DNA from: an uncultured Bacteroidota bacterium
Lineage (GTDB): Bacteria > Bacteroidota > Bacteroidia > Chitinophagales > Chitinophagaceae
Length of the DNA: 37,527 nucleotides
Reading direction: 5' to 3'
NCBI GenBank assembly: GCA_903858475.1
Contig: CAIOIZ010000044.1
Span: 1-37,527 of the forward strand
A program made the position numbers and the translations under genes. Shown here in pieces: positions 26,342 through 34,717 of this stretch. The number at the start of each line of letters is the position of its first letter. Within the stretch, counting starts at the first letter, position 1. A model generated the notes under the pieces. That model worked only from the letters and a program-made list of their open reading frames with translations. It was not told where the DNA came from and made no database searches.

Positions 26342-26617
26342 ATGCCTGTTTCAACTCCAATAATTTCACTCACTTCCAACTTATTGGCAGGAGGTGCTTT
26401 CAGCCATTTAAAAGACGAGGAAGTAGCCGGTTTACACCACCTGGTTCTTCGATTGCAAGAACCACTATCCATTGCTCAAGTTAAATTAATGTTTGGATTT
26501 TGGCAGCATGCAGATGTGGCCACCATTTCTTCTGCATTATTGCATCGATGCAATGAATTGCTTTGTAAGTTTGGTCAATCCCCTATGGAAACCATTGGAG
26601 ATGACTTAAGCGATTAG
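26342..26617 (+). CDS. Small protein of unknown function (91 residues)
   Basis: The ORF starts at ATG 26342 and encodes 91 residues with no signal peptide. The sequence looks protein-like: DEEVAGLHHLVLRLQEPLSI followed by a helical AQVKLMFGFWQHADVATISS and LLHRCNELLCKFGQSP. I recognise no family. The overlapping 60-codon minus-strand ORF has lower-complexity, less protein-like composition, so I prefer this strand. It converges with the 60-residue gene at 26693. There is no close promoter match. Confidence 0.5.
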   Translation: MPVSTPIISLTSNLLAGGAFSHLKDEEVAGLHHLVLRLQEPLSIAQVKLMFGFWQHADVATISSALLHRCNELLCKFGQSPMETIGDDLSD

Positions 26618-26692
26618 TATTTTTTTGGAGACTATCGATTTATGTACTTACCGATAGGTTAGGTTCCAATAAAACTCAACTAATAGCAGTGA

Positions 26693-26875
26693 TTAGGCAA
26701 AACGCCTTCTTTGTAACATGGTTTTACTTCGGCGCTGAATATTCCAAAAGTCTATGGTTGTAAATGCTTTTTCAGAATGGGACCCCAGCAAAAGAGTTTC
26801 CACTACAGCGGTATTGCTTTTTTTGTTGGAGCCTTTACTTGATACTTTAAAGTATTGGTTGTTGTTTGTGTTCAT
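26693..26875 (-). CDS. Small basic protein of unknown function (60 residues)
   Basis: The 60-residue product begins MNTNNNQYFKVSSKGSNKKS and ends DFWNIQRRSKTMLQRRRFA. The arginine/lysine-rich C-terminus with FWNIQRR looks like a deliberate motif and suggests nucleic-acid or ribosome contact, but no function is known to me. Strong support for a real gene comes from its promoter: an exact TTTG-N20-TATCTTTG pair at 26925-26956 on the minus strand, 49 bp before the ATG. An inverted repeat overlaps the -33 box. It is monocistronic and converges with the 91-residue ORF. Confidence 0.68.
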   Translation of the reverse strand: MNTNNNQYFKVSSKGSNKKSNTAVVETLLLGSHSEKAFTTIDFWNIQRRSKTMLQRRRFA

Positions 26876-26924
26876 TTTTTTTGTTTTTAATGGTTTACTT
26901 TCTTGTTATCTAACCTTGATAGCA

Positions 26925-26956
26925 CAAAGATAAAGTAAAATTTAGTACTATGCAAA
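26925..26956 (-). promoter_or_regulatory. Consensus promoter of the 60-residue gene
   Basis: On the minus strand TTTG (26953-26956) and TATCTTTG (26925-26932) are separated by exactly 20 bp, matching the Bacteroidota primary sigma consensus. The predicted leader is about 40 nt. Confidence 0.72.
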
Positions 26957-26972
26957 ACAAAGTAGCATAGTA
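26946..26972. promoter_or_regulatory. Inverted repeat overlapping the -33 box (possible operator)
   Basis: TACTATGC (26946-26953) and GCATAGTA (26965-26972) are perfect 8-bp inverted arms with an 11-bp spacer. The first arm ends on the -33 TTTG of the promoter at 26925-26956, a typical place for a repressor or activator site. Confidence 0.5.
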
Positions 26973-27177
26973 TTCAATAGTAGTGGTCATTAAATTATAC
27001 CGAATATGCTTTCAAATAACTGATAATTAGCTATTTATAATAACGATTTTATCAAAATAATATTATTTGAAATATTTAAGGATGGTAAATAGTATGGATA
27101 AATGGTTTTTTATCTACTCTTATAAGCTGGCAATAGGAATCCTGGGTGGCTAATATATTGACCTCATTACTGGGCAT

Positions 27178-27296
27178 AAAAAAACCCCGATTGGGGTTTT
27201 TTTATTTTTCTTTGTGTTCTTTGTTAAGAGTAGGATAGGACTTGGATTTTGTTCTTTTGTAGGATTGGATTTAAACGGTGTTTTTCATTTATAACA
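27178..27296 (-). ncRNA. Putative small RNA, unit 4 (separate copy)
   Basis: The minus strand runs from a TACCTTTA box (27297-27304) to a perfect terminator AAAAAAACCCC-GATT-GGGGTTTTTTT (27178-27203), about 119 nt. It shares the box region and GGTGTTTTTCA (27277-27287) with unit 3. The body is strikingly low in G and rich in C/U patches such as TCCAATCCTAC and TCCTATCCTACTC. A six-codon ORF (MKNTV) is unlikely to matter. The hairpin could alternatively be a distant terminator of tcdA, 234 nt upstream. Confidence 0.5.
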
Positions 27297-27364
27297 TAAA
27301 GGTATAGCTTAGAATAAGGGAATAAAATAGTATGTCATTGAAAAAATGGTAGTACTGTCACTAC
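27297..27364 (-). promoter_or_regulatory. Activator-type promoter of unit 4 (palindrome 44 bp upstream of TACCTTTA)
   Basis: GTAGTACTGTCACTAC (27349-27364) is a perfect GTAGT-N6-ACTAC palindrome exactly 44 bp upstream of TACCTTTA (27297-27304) on the minus strand. It is the best-conserved copy of the motif in the window. Confidence 0.55.
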
Positions 27365-27436
27365 ATGCTATCAGCCTAAGCTAAAGTAAAAAGCAGCACC
27401 CTCTTATTACAGCATACGCGAACGGATATTTGTGTA

Positions 27437-28162
27437 TTACTTGATTAGCGAACGGATTACAACAGAAGCTGCAACAGCTCCAAAAACAGCAGGCAGATAA
27501 GAGATGGTTCCATAAGCCGATTTTTTATAATTCCTACCATCTGTTAGCATAATACTTTCCTTGTCTGATTCTTCAGGAGAAAATACAACTTGGATGCCTC
27601 TTCTTATATTATGTTCCATTTTTAACTGCTTTCTTATTTGTTGTGCAAAGGGACAGTTGTATGTTTTTGAAATGTCGGTCACTTTTAATGCAGTGGGGTC
27701 CAATTTCCCACCTGCACCCATACTACTTATAATGGGTATTTTCTGTTCCAATGCCTGCACCAAAAAATTCATTTTCGGAGTTATAGAATCAATGGCATCA
27801 ATGATATAATCGGGATTTAATTGTAAATGGCTAGCTACCATTGCTGGTTCAATAAATTCCTGGATAGCTGTAATTTCTAATTCGGGGTTGATGGCCAATA
27901 GCCTTTCACGCATAATAGCAACCTTGAATTCGCCGTGATTAGTAGCTAAAGCAGGTAATTGCCGATTTCTATTGCTTGGATCAACAATGTCCCCATCTAT
28001 GATGGTCATTTTGCCAACCCCGGTTCTTGCAATAAATTCAGCAGCAAATGAACCAACTCCGCCCAAACCAACAACCATAACATGACTGCCGGCAAGTTGT
28101 TGCAATGCTTTGTCTCCAATTAATAATGTTGTTCTTGAGAGCCAGGAAAAATCTGTCGTCAT
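27437..28162 (-). CDS. tcdA: tRNA threonylcarbamoyladenosine dehydratase (TcdA/CsdL)
   Basis: This 241-residue member of the ThiF/E1-like family uses ATP to cyclise the t6A base at tRNA position 37 to ct6A. The adenylation fold is clear: VMVVGLGGVGSFAAEFIART (nucleotide-binding glycines), the TIIDGDIVDPSNRNRQLPA motif with the conserved Arg, and DAIDSITPKMNFL. The C-terminal part SSMGAGGKLDPTALKVTDIS, then QVVFSPEESD and TISYLPAVFGAVAASVVIRS, distinguishes TcdA from MoeB and ThiF. No partner cysteine desulfurase or csdE gene is adjacent. The gene is divergent from the ECF sigma gene. Confidence 0.93.
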   Translation of the reverse strand: MTTDFSWLSRTTLLIGDKALQQLAGSHVMVVGLGGVGSFAAEFIARTGVGKMTIIDGDIVDPSNRNRQLPALATNHGEFKVAIMRERLLAINPELEITAIQEFIEPAMVASHLQLNPDYIIDAIDSITPKMNFLVQALEQKIPIISSMGAGGKLDPTALKVTDISKTYNCPFAQQIRKQLKMEHNIRRGIQVVFSPEESDKESIMLTDGRNYKKSAYGTISYLPAVFGAVAASVVIRSLIK

Positions 28163-28278
28163 TGTTTCGCTTTTGTTAAGTCACCCACTTCTTTTTACAA
28201 ACTAAAGGAATTTGTACTAATATTTTATAAGATATTATTGTTTTTATAGTATTTACTGAATGATATTCGTAAAATATT

Positions 28279-28307
28279 CAACTCTTTTAAAATATAATCT
28301 ACGTCTA
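28279..28307 (+). promoter_or_regulatory. Possible ECF-type (autoregulated) promoter of the sigma factor gene
   Basis: CAACTCTTTT (28279-28288) and CGTCTA (28302-28307), just before the sigma factor ATG, resemble the AAC / CGTC elements recognised by ECF sigma factors. The 19-bp gap between AAC and CGTC is somewhat long, so this is tentative. Confidence 0.35.
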
Positions 28308-28323
28308 TTCGTCTCCATACATT

Positions 28324-28905
28324 ATGGAAGCCGGAATGAACATAGCAATGCCAATGGCTATTGAACGAAATAGAAATATTACCGATACTATTAAGATGAT
28401 GAGCAAAAAACTATTTGCTTTTATCAAACAACGCGTGGCTAGTACGGAAGATGCAGAAGACATATTGCAGGATGTTTTTTATCAATTTGCCGGTAATACA
28501 GAAACTATTGAACAGGCCAGCGCATGGTTATATAAAGTAGCACGAAATAAAATTACCGATAGCTATCGAAAACATAAGCTTCCATTAGTGGATGATTTAT
28601 TGCAAGCTTCACCGCTAGATGGAGAATCTATTGATTGGAAGGAAGTACTGCTTTCCAATGATGAAAATCCAGAATCCGAATACTTGCGCTCCATTTTTTG
28701 GGAAGAATTGAAGGCTGCATTGGATGAATTGCCCGCAGCTCAAAGATGGGTGTTTATTCAAAATGAAATTGAAGATATCCCCTTTAAGGAATTGGCCGAA
28801 AAAACGGGCGAATCTGTGGCCACCCTTATCAGTAGAAAACGCTATGCCGTTTTACATTTAAGAGAAAGACTCCAGGTTTTAAAAAATGAGCTGTTAGAAA
28901 AATAA
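28324..28905 (+). CDS. ECF-type RNA polymerase sigma factor
   Basis: The 193-residue protein has the two domains of extracytoplasmic-function sigma factors. Region 2 (about 28-90) includes FIKQRVASTEDAEDILQDVF and ASAWLYKVARNKITDSYRKH. Region 4 (about 135-190) includes ALDELPAAQRWVFIQNEIED and the helix-turn-helix IPFKELAEKTGESVATLISR. A 25-residue acidic linker separates them. There is no FecI/FecR arrangement and no anti-sigma with a recognisable domain. The following small membrane protein (28967) is the likely partner. The promoter shows an ECF-like CGTCTA, suggesting self-activation. Confidence 0.9.
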   Translation: MEAGMNIAMPMAIERNRNITDTIKMMSKKLFAFIKQRVASTEDAEDILQDVFYQFAGNTETIEQASAWLYKVARNKITDSYRKHKLPLVDDLLQASPLDGESIDWKEVLLSNDENPESEYLRSIFWEELKAALDELPAAQRWVFIQNEIEDIPFKELAEKTGESVATLISRKRYAVLHLRERLQVLKNELLEK

Positions 28906-28966
28906 TCCCTGGATAAAAAAACTACATATAACAGCTATCTATTTTTAATAATAAATAAATTATAAA

Positions 28967-29329
28967 ATGAAAAAGTTTTGGATCAAAAAAGCAATGATGT
29001 TCTTACTAATATTGATTGCTGCAATGGTAGTATTTGGTTTTGTTGTAATGGGCTTATGGAATGCGATCTTACCTGCCGTTATAGGAGTAAAAACGATCAG
29101 CTTTGTACAGGCCTTGGGAATATTATTACTAAGCAAAATTCTATTTGGCGGTTTTGGTGGCGGTCGCTGGAGAGGCAGTTCAGCCTGGAAACAAAAAATG
29201 AAACAACGTTGGGATGGAATGTCGCCAGCAGAAAAAGAGCAATTTAAGTCAGAGTGGAAAAATAGATGTGGACATCGATGGGGAAGTTATAGTGAAGAAA
29301 AAGAAACCAATCAAAATACAGTTCAATAA
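28967..29329 (+). CDS. Small membrane protein, likely partner of the ECF sigma factor
   Basis: The 120-residue protein starts at ATG 28967, 61 bp after the sigma factor stop. Two hydrophobic segments (about 8-30 and 42-60) are followed by a glycine/arginine-rich loop (FGGFGGGRWRG). The basic, tryptophan-containing tail has QRWDGMSPAEKEQFKSEWKN and a late cysteine. Position and topology suggest a membrane-bound regulator or stress-response effector under the same promoter. It lacks a recognisable zinc-binding anti-sigma motif (HxxxCxxC), so calling it an anti-sigma factor would be inference only. Confidence 0.75.
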   Translation: MKKFWIKKAMMFLLILIAAMVVFGFVVMGLWNAILPAVIGVKTISFVQALGILLLSKILFGGFGGGRWRGSSAWKQKMKQRWDGMSPAEKEQFKSEWKNRCGHRWGSYSEEKETNQNTVQ

Positions 29330-29463
29330 TGTCAGCACCTGACATCATTAATCATGGAGTAAGTATTGCGATTAGTGGCTAATAAAATAAAAGCAGACGA
29401 AGTTGAAAAGCTGCTATGAAATGCAGGTTATTAGTGTAAGGAACTCACTTGATATTTTTAAAG

Positions 29464-29520
29464 CCCATCTGTAGATATTCCTTTCGATGATTGATATCTA
29501 ATCGGAAATATACAGATGGG
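29464..29520 (-). terminator. Long hairpin downstream of the small secreted protein gene
   Basis: CCCATCTGT (29464-29472) pairs with ACAGATGGG (29512-29520); further A/T pairs extend the stem inward, and the loop is about 20-38 nt. On the minus strand it is followed by CTTTAAAAATA. It lies about 60 nt after the minus-strand stop at 29580. It is a weak terminator or a structured 3' end. Confidence 0.4.
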
Positions 29521-29579
29521 ATAATATTCCTACAGGTAAAAATTAACATGTAGTGCTTCAGTTTTCAAATGATGAGCAA

Positions 29580-29960
29580 TTATTTTTTTCTTTTTGCTAT
29601 CATCAAACTTGAAAAAGAAGAGGAATAGCTGTTGCTGCCAACTTGCAACTGGAAGTTTAATTCCTGATTTTCTCTTTTTTCAATTTTGTAAGTTTGTACT
29701 CTGTTGCTTGTAATGTCTGCTGCATATAATTCACCTTCTGCTTTGTCATTCACTACAATAGATACCAATTGGTTGCTATTAGTGCTAACGGTTACTCTGA
29801 AGATTAGGTAATTGGCATCTTCTCCAATAAAATCTACAGAAAGCGGACTGTTTACGGGCTCATTAGTACTCGTTACAATTGTGTTTTTGTGCGCAGCTAT
29901 TACTGTGCCGGAGATTAACATCATCAAAGATGCTAAAAGGATGGTTGTTGATTTTTTCAT
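29580..29960 (-). CDS. Small secreted protein of unknown function
   Basis: The 126-residue protein has a clear signal peptide (MKKSTTILLASLMMLISGTV, then IAAHK). The mature 100 residues look beta-rich, with FIGEDANYLIFRVTVSTNSN, QLVSIVVNDKAEGELYAADI and ENQELNFQLQVGSNSYSSSF. There is no lipobox and no cysteine. The short all-beta fold resembles small Ig-like periplasmic proteins, but I recognise no family. The start is ATG 29960. No good -7 box is seen close by. A TATCTTTG at 30179-30186 would imply a leader of about 210 nt. Confidence 0.75.
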   Translation of the reverse strand: MKKSTTILLASLMMLISGTVIAAHKNTIVTSTNEPVNSPLSVDFIGEDANYLIFRVTVSTNSNQLVSIVVNDKAEGELYAADITSNRVQTYKIEKRENQELNFQLQVGSNSYSSSFSSLMIAKRKK

Positions 29961-30466
29961 TGTTGTTGTTTTTTAGTTATAAATAAATACATAGTTTCAG
30001 CTAGTGCTAAATTATTTTTTATAGCAAGTAAAATTTTTGTGCAATCGAGAAAGTGGCAGAATTCGTTGAAACGCTGACGCGTTTTCAGTAAAAGTGAATA
30101 ACCCGAACAGGTTGTATTTTGAAATCACTTTCGGAGTAAAAAAAATAGTTCAATTGTAAATAATTATTAATGACAGCACAAAGATACCAGCACGATCAAT
30201 GCTGTCCATTCCAACTTGAGGTAAATTAACTCATTTTAAAAACAAGATTGATTACTTGAAACTTAGGCTGGTAAAGGATATTGATAAAAATATTTAATGA
30301 TGCCCAACGTTATTCCGATTGTGTTAGTTAACCTGAATTTAACAGTAATAGATAAAAAGGCATACTTTTCACTTAATGCAAATAAGTAAATTGTTAAGGC
30401 TTTCCTAAACAACTATTCCGACACAATAAAATTTAGGGCTCCATCGTATTCGATAAAACACCCCGC
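29961..30466. other. Intergenic region without a supported gene
   Basis: These 506 bp separate two divergent genes. A small hairpin GAAACGC-TGAC-GCGTTTTC (30068-30086) and a minus-strand TATCTTTG (30179-30186) are present. I see no ORF, repeat or RNA gene that I can defend. Confidence 0.5.
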
Positions 30467-31135
30467 ATGAGAATATACTTAGTTTTTTTATTTCTGTTAT
30501 TATGTTTTCAAAGTTCGGCACAACTAAAAAATCCGAATAACAATCCTGTCCCCGCTAAAGTAATGTCACCACTGTCCGCTTATAGTGTGGAATGGAATCA
30601 AGCTCAATATGTAGCATGCAATACAGCCAAGGATATTAAATATATGACTGCAAAAGAAAAGGAAGTCATATATATCCTGAATTTAATACGCAGCAATCCA
30701 TCGCTTTTTGCAAAAACTGTTTTGGCTGCTTATCCCGAAAAAGGGAATCAACCATGGCTGAGTGCTTTAGGCAACTATAAAACTTTAGTGGATACTTTGC
30801 TTGTATTGCCTCCTTTAAATTTATTAAAGCCCGATTATAGATGTTATCAAAGTGCGTATTGTCATGCACAGAGTTGTAGTAAAAAAGGGCTTATGGGACA
30901 TGATAGAAAAACTGCAGAATGTGAAAAGAAAACATATTTTAATGGGGAATGTATTGACTATGGTTTCCAAGACCCATTGGATATTTTACTGCATTTGATG
31001 ATTGACGAAGGAGTGCCTTCATTAGGGCATCGTTTGATTTGTATTAGTAGTTACAACGGAATAGGGGTAAGTATTCAGAATCATAAAAGCTATACGTATA
31101 GTACTGTATTAGATTTTACCTTTGCAAGAGAGTAA
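30467..31135 (+). CDS. Secreted CAP/SCP-domain protein
   Basis: This 222-residue protein has a signal peptide (MRIYLVFLFLLLCFQSSAQ). A CAP (cysteine-rich secretory/SCP/PR-1) domain occupies about residues 60-220. It shows the helical NLIRSNPSLFAKTVL start, the QSAYCHAQSCSKKGLMGHDR motif with the conserved histidine, NGECIDYGFQDPLDILLHLM with the acidic residue, and the GHRLICISSYNGIGVSIQNH end. Bacterial CAP proteins are exported, with roles ranging from lipid binding to unknown. Seven cysteines in the mature part may form disulfides. It converges with icmF, with 17 bp between the stops. Confidence 0.82.
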   Translation: MRIYLVFLFLLLCFQSSAQLKNPNNNPVPAKVMSPLSAYSVEWNQAQYVACNTAKDIKYMTAKEKEVIYILNLIRSNPSLFAKTVLAAYPEKGNQPWLSALGNYKTLVDTLLVLPPLNLLKPDYRCYQSAYCHAQSCSKKGLMGHDRKTAECEKKTYFNGECIDYGFQDPLDILLHLMIDEGVPSLGHRLICISSYNGIGVSIQNHKSYTYSTVLDFTFARE

Positions 31136-31152
31136 ATAGCTATTTCGTATGG

Positions 31153-34100
31153 TTACATATTTCTTCGATATTGACCACCCACGGCATATAGTGCATTAGT
31201 TATTTGACCAAGTGAACAGTACTTTACAGTTTCCATTAACTCTTCAAACAGGTTTCCATTATTGATGGCCACTTCTTGTAGTTTTTTTAATAGTGCAGTT
31301 GCTTTTTCAGGATATCTGTTTTGGAAATTTTGTACAGATTGAATTTGAAATTCCTTCTCTTCTTTAGTACTTCTGATGACCTCTGTTGGTAAAATAGTAG
31401 GTGATCCATTTTTATTCAAAAAAGTATTTACACCTACAATTGGGTATTCGCCAGTATGTTTTAAAGTTTCGTATTGAAGACTTTCTTCTTGTATTTTATT
31501 TCTTTGATACATTCTTTCCATAGCACCCAACACGCCACCTCTTTCTGTCAAGCGATTGAATTCAATTAAAACAGCCTCTTCTACAAGGTCTGTTAATTCC
31601 TCAATCAGAAAAGCACCCTGGTTAGGATTTTCATTTTTAGCAGTGCCTAATTCTCGATTAATGATTAATTGAATGGCCATGGCCCTGCGGACACTTTCTT
31701 CAGTTGGAGTGGTAATCGCTTCATCATAAGCGTTCGTATGTAGACTATTGCAATTATCATAAATAGCATATAATGCTTGCAAGGTGGTACGAATATCATT
31801 GAAATCAATTTCCTGGGCATGCAAACTCCTGCCGCTTGTTTGTATATGATATTTTAGCTTTTGTGAGCGCTCATTGGCATTGTATTTTTGTTTCATCGAC
31901 TTTGCCCAAATTCTTCTTGCTACCCTTCCAATTACGCTGTACTCTGGATCCATTCCATTGCTGAAAAAGAAAGAAAGATTGGGTGCAAATTCATCAATAT
32001 GCATACCCCGACTTAGGTAATATTCAACATAGGTGAATCCATTGGATAAAGTAAAGGCTAATTGAGTGATAGGATTGGCACCTGCTTCTGCAATATGGTA
32101 TCCGCTGATACTAACGCTATAAAAATTTTGCACTTGATGCTGAATGAAGTAGGCTTGCACATCTCCCATTAATTTAAGTGCAAATTCAGTTGAAAATATA
32201 CAAGTGTTTTGTGCCTGGTCTTCTTTCAATATATCTGCCTGAACAGTTCCTCTTACTGAGCATAATGCCTGCGCTTTAATAGATTCATAAACATTCGCCG
32301 GTAAAACATCTTTTCCGCTTAACCCCAATAATCGCAAACCCAAACCATCATTGCCTTCTGGTAAGGCACCAGTTAAAATTCCTTTTGCAGGAATGATGGC
32401 CTTGCCATCTATGCCAATATATTTGGGCAGCTGATCTAATTTGTAAAGGCTTTCAATTTTCGTATTGATTTCTTCCTTTAAATTATGCTGTATAATATAT
32501 TTTTCACATTGCTGATCAATTGCCGCATTCATAAAAAAGGCCAGTAAAATAGGAGCAGGGCCATTGATTGTCATGCTAACAGATGTCTTGGGGTCGCAAA
32601 GATCAAAGCCACTGTATAATTTTTTTGCATCATCTACTGTGGCGATGCTTACACCGCTATTGCCCACCTTACCATAAATATCAGGGCGGTAATCAGGATC
32701 TTCGCCATATAAAGTGACACTATCAAATGCAGTAGATAAGCGTTTGGCAGGTTGCCCCACACTAACATAGTGAAACCTTCGATTCGTCCTTTCGGGACCA
32801 CCTTCTCCAGCAAACATTCTGGTAGGATCTTCTCCCTCCCTTTTTAAAGGAAATACACCAGCGGTATAGGGAAAGGATCCTGGTACATTTTCTTGTAATT
32901 GCCATTTTAAAATATCTCCCCAATCTTTGTATTTAGGTAATAATACTTTTGGAATAGAAGTGCCTGATAAACTTTTATACCTGAGCGGCTGCTTAATAAT
33001 TTTATCCCTTACTTTGAATTCATAAAATTCTTTTTGATAACGTTCTACCAAAGCGGGCCATTGTTCAATGAGCTCAATATTATCTGGACTTATTTTTTTT
33101 AAAATATTTTTGATCGTTTCCCCAATATATTTTTCTGCATCTGGTAGTAATTTTTTTGCACCAGTCAATTGATAATATTCGGAGGCAAGCGCCGATTGCT
33201 TATTCACCCATTGATCATAGTCTTTAACTGCATCTGCTATTTCAGCTAAATACCTTACTCGCTTAGGCGGTATAATAGTAGATTGACTAGCGGTATCTTT
33301 AATATGCGCATGATGCGGAATGGCTCCTTGGAATTCAATTCCTTTCTTTTCTTTTATTTTCTCCATCAAACGCTCGAATAATTCATTAACGCCTGCATCA
33401 TTGAATTGAGCAGCAATGGTACCAATAATTGGAAGTGCATCGTCTTTGGCATCCCAAAGATTATGGTTTCGTTTAAATTGCTTTCTTACATCATGAATAG
33501 CATCCAATGCGCCAGCCTTGTCAAATTTATTAATACAAACGAGGTCGGCATAATCCAGCATATTAATTTTTTCTAACTGAGAAGCCGCTCCATATTCAGG
33601 TGTCATTACATACAAACTAATGTCACAATAATCTAAGATGGAAGCATCACTTTGTCCAACACCTGCACTTTCTAAAATAATAAAATCATAACCCGCTTCT
33701 TTGCAAATGTCAATGGCTTCTTGTACATATTTACTAAGTGCTTTTTCGCTTTCTCTCGTTGCAAGACTGCGCATATAAGCTCTTGGAGATGAAATGGCAT
33801 TCATGCGAATGCGATCACCTAATAGTGCACCACCGGTTTTTTTCTTGCTTGGGTCAACTGATATTACTGCGATGGTTTTAGTTGTATAATTATTAAGGAA
33901 CCGTCTAACTAATTCATCCGTAACAGATGATTTTCCAGCTCCACCGGTTCCTGTTATACCCAAGACAGGTATGGTAGAGATATGGGTTTGAGCTGGCTTT
34001 GAGATGCCATTCTCTGCATCCGTTATTTTTCTTGCAATTTTTCTTACATCTTTCCACTCGCCAAGTGTCATTGGACTTTCGAAGTGGCCTGTACCTGTTA

Positions 34101-34527
34101 AATCAAAATCACATTGTTCAATCACATCTTCAATCATACCCTCGAGGCCCATTTTCCTGCCATCATCAGGACTATATATCTTACTGATACCATATTGTTG
34201 TAATTCTTCTATTTCCGAAGGCAATATAGTGCCACCTCCTCCACCAAAAATTTTGATATGTCCACAGCCGTTCTCTTCTAATAGGTCTTTCATGTATTTG
34301 AAAAACTCCACATGCCCGCCCTGGTAGCTTGTAATGGCAATGCCTTGTGCATCTTCTTCAATAGCACATTCTACAATTTCCAATACACTTCTGTTGTGAC
34401 CCAGATGGATGATTTCGGCGCCTTTTGATTGGAGAATTCTTCGCATTATATTGATGGCTGCATCATGGCCGTCAAATAAACTAGCTGCCGTTACTATTCG
34501 AACTTTATTCTTTACAGTAAAACTCAT
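31153..34527 (-). CDS. icmF: Fused isobutyryl-CoA mutase (IcmF) with G-protein chaperone domain
   Basis: The 1124-residue protein combines three parts. An N-terminal B12-binding domain (about 8-140) has [20 protein letters not shown] and [14 protein letters not shown] MeaB-like GTPase domain (about 180-420) has P-loop GTGGAGKS (193-200) and the base motif NKFD. The acyl-CoA mutase barrel (about 530-1124) has [20 protein letters not shown], then [20 protein letters not shown] and [20 protein letters not shown]. This order is that of IcmF, which interconverts isobutyryl-CoA and butyryl-CoA using adenosylcobalamin and carries its own chaperone. Plain methylmalonyl-CoA mutase lacks the fusion. 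It works in branched-chain and fatty acid metabolism. The active-site residues that set isobutyryl versus other acyl-CoA preference should be checked by alignment. Confidence 0.93.
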   Translation of the reverse strand: MSFTVKNKVRIVTAASLFDGHDAAINIMRRILQSKGAEIIHLGHNRSVLEIVECAIEEDAQGIAITSYQGGHVEFFKYMKDLLEENGCGHIKIFGGGGGTILPSEIEELQQYGISKIYSPDDGRKMGLEGMIEDVIEQCDFDLTGTGHFESPMTLGEWKDVRKIARKITDAENGISKPAQTHISTIPVLGITGTGGAGKSSVTDELVRRFLNNYTTKTIAVISVDPSKKKTGGALLGDRIRMNAISSPRAYMRSLATRESEKALSKYVQEAIDICKEAGYDFIILESAGVGQSDASILDYCDISLYVMTPEYGAASQLEKINMLDYADLVCINKFDKAGALDAIHDVRKQFKRNHNLWDAKDDALPIIGTIAAQFNDAGVNELFERLMEKIKEKKGIEFQGAIPHHAHIKDTASQSTIIPPKRVRYLAEIADAVKDYDQWVNKQSALASEYYQLTGAKKLLPDAEKYIGETIKNILKKISPDNIELIEQWPALVERYQKEFYEFKVRDKIIKQPLRYKSLSGTSIPKVLLPKYKDWGDILKWQLQENVPGSFPYTAGVFPLKREGEDPTRMFAGEGGPERTNRRFHYVSVGQPAKRLSTAFDSVTLYGEDPDYRPDIYGKVGNSGVSIATVDDAKKLYSGFDLCDPKTSVSMTINGPAPILLAFFMNAAIDQQCEKYIIQHNLKEEINTKIESLYKLDQLPKYIGIDGKAIIPAKGILTGALPEGNDGLGLRLLGLSGKDVLPANVYESIKAQALCSVRGTVQADILKEDQAQNTCIFSTEFALKLMGDVQAYFIQHQVQNFYSVSISGYHIAEAGANPITQLAFTLSNGFTYVEYYLSRGMHIDEFAPNLSFFFSNGMDPEYSVIGRVARRIWAKSMKQKYNANERSQKLKYHIQTSGRSLHAQEIDFNDIRTTLQALYAIYDNCNSLHTNAYDEAITTPTEESVRRAMAIQLIINRELGTAKNENPNQGAFLIEELTDLVEEAVLIEFNRLTERGGVLGAMERMYQRNKIQEESLQYETLKHTGEYPIVGVNTFLNKNGSPTILPTEVIRSTKEEKEFQIQSVQNFQNRYPEKATALLKKLQEVAINNGNLFEELMETVKYCSLGQITNALYAVGGQYRRNM

Positions 34528-34605
34528 ATGGTTTCAAATTAAGCTGCAGGTTATACAGCATCAAGTAAAATGATGCCCATTTCTGCTTAGTCTGCAATCG
34601 CCTTG

Positions 34606-34613
34606 CAAAAATA
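34606..34613 (-). promoter_or_regulatory. Candidate -7 box of icmF (TATTTTTG)
   Basis: The minus strand reads TATTTTTG, matching TAnnTTTG, 78 bp before the icmF ATG. The nearest TTG lies 27 bp further upstream, longer than the usual spacing. Confidence 0.35.
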
Positions 34614-34717
34614 ACAATTAATAAGTGTTTCAGTTTTGATCAATTGTTTTTTTTACTTAAACTTTTACAGGAGCACATTGAATGCGGCTATTACCATTCG
34701 GGCTGAAATGGGAAGGA

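Larger units (their letters stand above)
26876..27436. other. Intergenic region with a regulated promoter and a fourth small-RNA-like unit
   Basis: These 561 bp hold no supported protein gene. Bases 26925-26972 carry the promoter and inverted repeat of the 60-residue gene, and 27178-27364 the fourth palindrome/box/terminator unit. Bases 26973-27177 are very AT-rich and show no structure I can defend. Confidence 0.6.

Noticed and set aside
26290..26472. 60-codon minus-strand ORF overlapping the 91-residue ORF
   Set aside because: Less protein-like composition (MDSGSCNRRTRWCKPATSSS) and no promoter; treated as a shadow of the plus-strand ORF.
30068..30086. Hairpin GAAACGC-TGAC-GCGTTTTC in the 29961-30466 gap
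   Set aside because: Short stem with a bulge and no T-tract; not positioned as a terminator for either flanking gene.
30179..30186. Minus-strand TATCTTTG identical to the -7 box of the 60-codon gene
   Set aside because: No TTTG at 19-21 bp upstream (nearest 25), and it would give a leader of about 210 nt for the gene at 29580-29960. Kept only as a note.
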